Assembly: GCA_904501895.1 (NCBI GenBank)
Contig: CAJGCX010000077.1
Location: forward strand, 1-8,098
Length of the DNA: 8,098 nucleotides
Source: Clostridiaceae bacterium
Lineage (GTDB): Bacteria > Bacillota > Clostridia > Oscillospirales > Acutalibacteraceae
Reading direction: 5' to 3'
Shown: positions 6,059 to 8,098 of the stretch, piece after piece
Layout of the letters: each line of letters begins with the position of its first letter
Position numbering within the stretch: the first letter of the stretch is position 1
The notes under the pieces: generated by a model
What the model saw: only the letters and a program-made list of their open reading frames with translations
What the model was told of the DNA's origin: nothing
Database searches by the model: none
Made by a program: the position numbers and the translations under genes

Positions 6059-8098
6059 ATGAAGTTCTCCGATGACATTAAGAACATCAAGGGTGTGGGC
6101 GAAGCCCGTGCAGCGGCGTTTCGTTCTGTTGGTGTGTCAACTGTTGGGGAGCTTCTTCGTTTTTATCCTCGTGCTTATGAGGATTGGAGCAAAATAACAC
6201 CTATTGCACAGTGCATTGTTGGTGAAAATGTTTGCGTAAAAGGAACAGTGATGTTTCCTGTGAAAAACGACCGCGTCCGTGGTGGTATGCTTATTGCAAA
6301 AGCAACGATTACAGACGGTGACGATGTTTTTGCTGCAACATTTTTTAACAACAAATATATTGATAAGATGCTTAAAAGTGGTGAGGAATATCTTTTCTAT
6401 GGAAAGCTGACTCTCGGTAAGTTTTCAGCTCGTGAAATGATTTCACCTATGTTTATAAAGGCATCACAAAAAATGGAAATCAGACCGATTTATCCGCAGA
6501 ATAAGAATATAACCTCAAGGGTTATAGAGTCAGCGGTTAAGATAGCGTTAGATAATATTGATGAGATTCCCGAATATCTTCCTCAGGAGATACTTGAGAG
6601 ATATAAGCTTGTGTCCCTTGATAAGGCTATAAGAGATATTCACTTCCCTGAAAATGACGAAGATTTGCAAAGTGCAAGAGACAGACTCATTTTTGACGAA
6701 TTGTTTATTTTGCAGTTGAGTCTTCTTTGCTTAAAAAATGAAAATACAGAAATTACAACTGGAAATATAATAAAGGAAAACTATACAGAAAAGTTTTTTG
6801 AACTCCTTCCCTTCAATCCTACAAAAGCGCAGAAAAGAGCAGTTGAAGAGGCTGTTTCTGATATGCAGAGTGGCAAGCAGATGAACAGACTTCTGCAGGG
6901 TGATGTTGGTAGTGGTAAAACTGCAGTTGCTGCGGCAATTGTTTATACTGCATCAAAAAATGGTATGCAATCAGCACTTATGGCACCGACAGAAGTTTTG
7001 GCAACACAGCATTTTGAAACCTTTACAAAGCTTTTTGATGGTACGGGAATCAAGTGTGATTTGCTTGTTGGAAGCACAAAGGCAAAGGATAAAAAGGAAA
7101 TCAAAGAAAGACTTAAAAACGGTGAAATTGACCTTGTAATCGGTACTCACGCTATTATTCAGGATGATGTGGAGTTTCAGAGATTAGGTCTTGTAATTAC
7201 AGATGAACAGCACAGATTCGGTGTTAAACAGAGAACCGGTCTTTGCAGTAAGGGTGAAAATCCACACGTTTATGTTATGTCTGCAACACCTATTCCACGA
7301 ACACTTGCGTTGATTTTCTTCGGTGATTTGAAGGTGTCAGTTCTTGACGAATTACCACCGGGAAGACAAAAGATTGATACCTATGCAGTAAGAACACAAA
7401 AAAGAGGCTCAATGTTCCAATTTGTAAGACAGCATCTTGATATGGGTTATCAGGCGTATATCGTCTGCCCTCTTGTTGAAGAAAGTGAATTGATTCAGGG
7501 TGTTATTTCTGCAGAGGAATATTTTGAAAAAGCACAAGTACCATTTAACGGATATAAGCTCGATTTACTTCACGGAAAAATGACTCCAAAGAAAAAAGAT
7601 GAAGTAATGATGAAATTCAAAAATGGTGAAACACAGCTTCTTATTTCAACTGTCGTTATTGAGGTTGGTGTTGACGTTCCAAATGCTGTAATTATGATTA
7701 TTGAAAATGCAGAACGATTTGGCTTGTCACAGCTTCATCAGTTGAGAGGTCGTGTTGGCAGAGGTCAGGCAAAATCCCATTGTATTCTTGTGACAGATGC
7801 TACAGGTGATGAGGCAACTGCAAGAATGAAGATAATGTGTGACACCACCGACGGATTCAAAATCGCCGATGAGGATTTAAAACTTCGTGGTCCCGGCGAT
7901 TTCTTCGGCACTCGTCAGCACGGACTTCCAAAGCTGAAAATTGCTGATATATTGACGGATACAAAAATTCTTATGCAGACTCAGGAGCTTGCAAAGGAAA
8001 TGATAGAGGAAAACGGTTTTGCAAAGCCTGAAAACAGACAGATAGCAAAGCTTGTAAATAAAAAAATCAACAGTCTGCAGGTTTCTAATACTGCAAAC
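6059..8098 (+). CDS. recG: ATP-dependent DNA helicase RecG, 3' end cut by window
   Basis: The frame is open from ATG 6059 through the last base, 680 codons, against about 680-690 in full RecG proteins, so only a few C-terminal residues should be missing. RecG is a superfamily 2 translocase that reverses stalled replication forks and remodels branched recombination intermediates. An N-terminal helix-hairpin-helix-like stretch (KNIKGVGEARAAAF) and the YPRAYEDW segment lead into the OB-fold wedge domain (~60-150). Helicase motifs: Walker A GDVGSGKT (281-288), DEQH box (382-385), SATPIPRT (408-415), QLRGRVGRG (561-569) and the TRG-type RGPGDFFGTRQHGLP (610-624). I read every codon from start to edge and found no stop or frameshift. 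The start is 10 bases after the lipoprotein stop. All expected catalytic residues are present. Confidence 0.97.
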   Translation, partial: MKFSDDIKNIKGVGEARAAAFRSVGVSTVGELLRFYPRAYEDWSKITPIAQCIVGENVCVKGTVMFPVKNDRVRGGMLIAKATITDGDDVFAATFFNNKYIDKMLKSGEEYLFYGKLTLGKFSAREMISPMFIKASQKMEIRPIYPQNKNITSRVIESAVKIALDNIDEIPEYLPQEILERYKLVSLDKAIRDIHFPENDEDLQSARDRLIFDELFILQLSLLCLKNENTEITTGNIIKENYTEKFFELLPFNPTKAQKRAVEEAVSDMQSGKQMNRLLQGDVGSGKTAVAAAIVYTASKNGMQSALMAPTEVLATQHFETFTKLFDGTGIKCDLLVGSTKAKDKKEIKERLKNGEIDLVIGTHAIIQDDVEFQRLGLVITDEQHRFGVKQRTGLCSKGENPHVYVMSATPIPRTLALIFFGDLKVSVLDELPPGRQKIDTYAVRTQKRGSMFQFVRQHLDMGYQAYIVCPLVEESELIQGVISAEEYFEKAQVPFNGYKLDLLHGKMTPKKKDEVMMKFKNGETQLLISTVVIEVGVDVPNAVIMIIENAERFGLSQLHQLRGRVGRGQAKSHCILVTDATGDEATARMKIMCDTTDGFKIADEDLKLRGPGDFFGTRQHGLPKLKIADILTDTKILMQTQELAKEMIEENGFAKPENRQIAKLVNKKINSLQVSNTAN

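Noticed and set aside
6900..7139. Separate 79-residue gene inside recG
   Set aside because: It is an out-of-frame shadow of the RecG Walker A region, with no start signal of its own.

Overview
The window looks like chromosomal DNA from a low-GC Gram-positive anaerobe of the class Clostridia, probably a gut ruminococcal type. This is inferred from four things: AT-rich DNA with strong GGAGG-type ribosome binding sites, RNase Y followed by a YmdB phosphodiesterase as in Bacillus and relatives, a Gram-positive lipoprotein signal, and a large Cys-repeat surface protein of a style common in Clostridia. No species can be named from the sequence alone. All genes lie on the + strand.

Layout. (1) Positions 1-1824 hold the 3' part of a secreted or surface protein. 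Reading from the left it has a beta-rich, possibly cohesin-like end, eight Cys-rich repeats of about 38 residues, a six-copy Asp-Thr-Pro linker, and a C-terminal Ig-like domain with a short hydrophobic tail. A textbook intrinsic terminator follows. (2) Positions 1880-2067 carry a strong sigma-A-type promoter and leader for rny. A 7-bp inverted repeat lies over its -35 box, and a second inverted repeat sits in the untranslated leader. (3) rny (2068-3624) encodes the membrane-anchored endoribonuclease RNase Y. (4) A 140-base structured spacer holds a weak forward terminator and a strong hairpin whose T-tract lies on the minus strand. (5) A tightly packed trio follows: a ymdB-like phosphodiesterase, an extracytoplasmic solute-binding lipoprotein of the oligopeptide family, and recG. 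Gaps between these genes are 4 and 10 bases, and each downstream ribosome binding site touches or overlaps the preceding stop codon, so translational coupling is likely. recG runs off the right edge almost complete (680 codons).

How the genes relate. RNase Y starts mRNA decay at the membrane. YmdB-family enzymes are metallophosphodiesterases that lie next to rny in Bacillus and affect biofilm and motility decisions there. The lipoprotein has no transporter genes beside it here, so it may be a sensor or may share a transporter encoded elsewhere. RecG is a housekeeping DNA-repair helicase. Most of the window is ordinary core genome. The least explained items are the Cys3-His repeat array in the first protein, the palindrome over the rny -35 box, and the orphan solute-binding protein inside the ymdB-recG unit.
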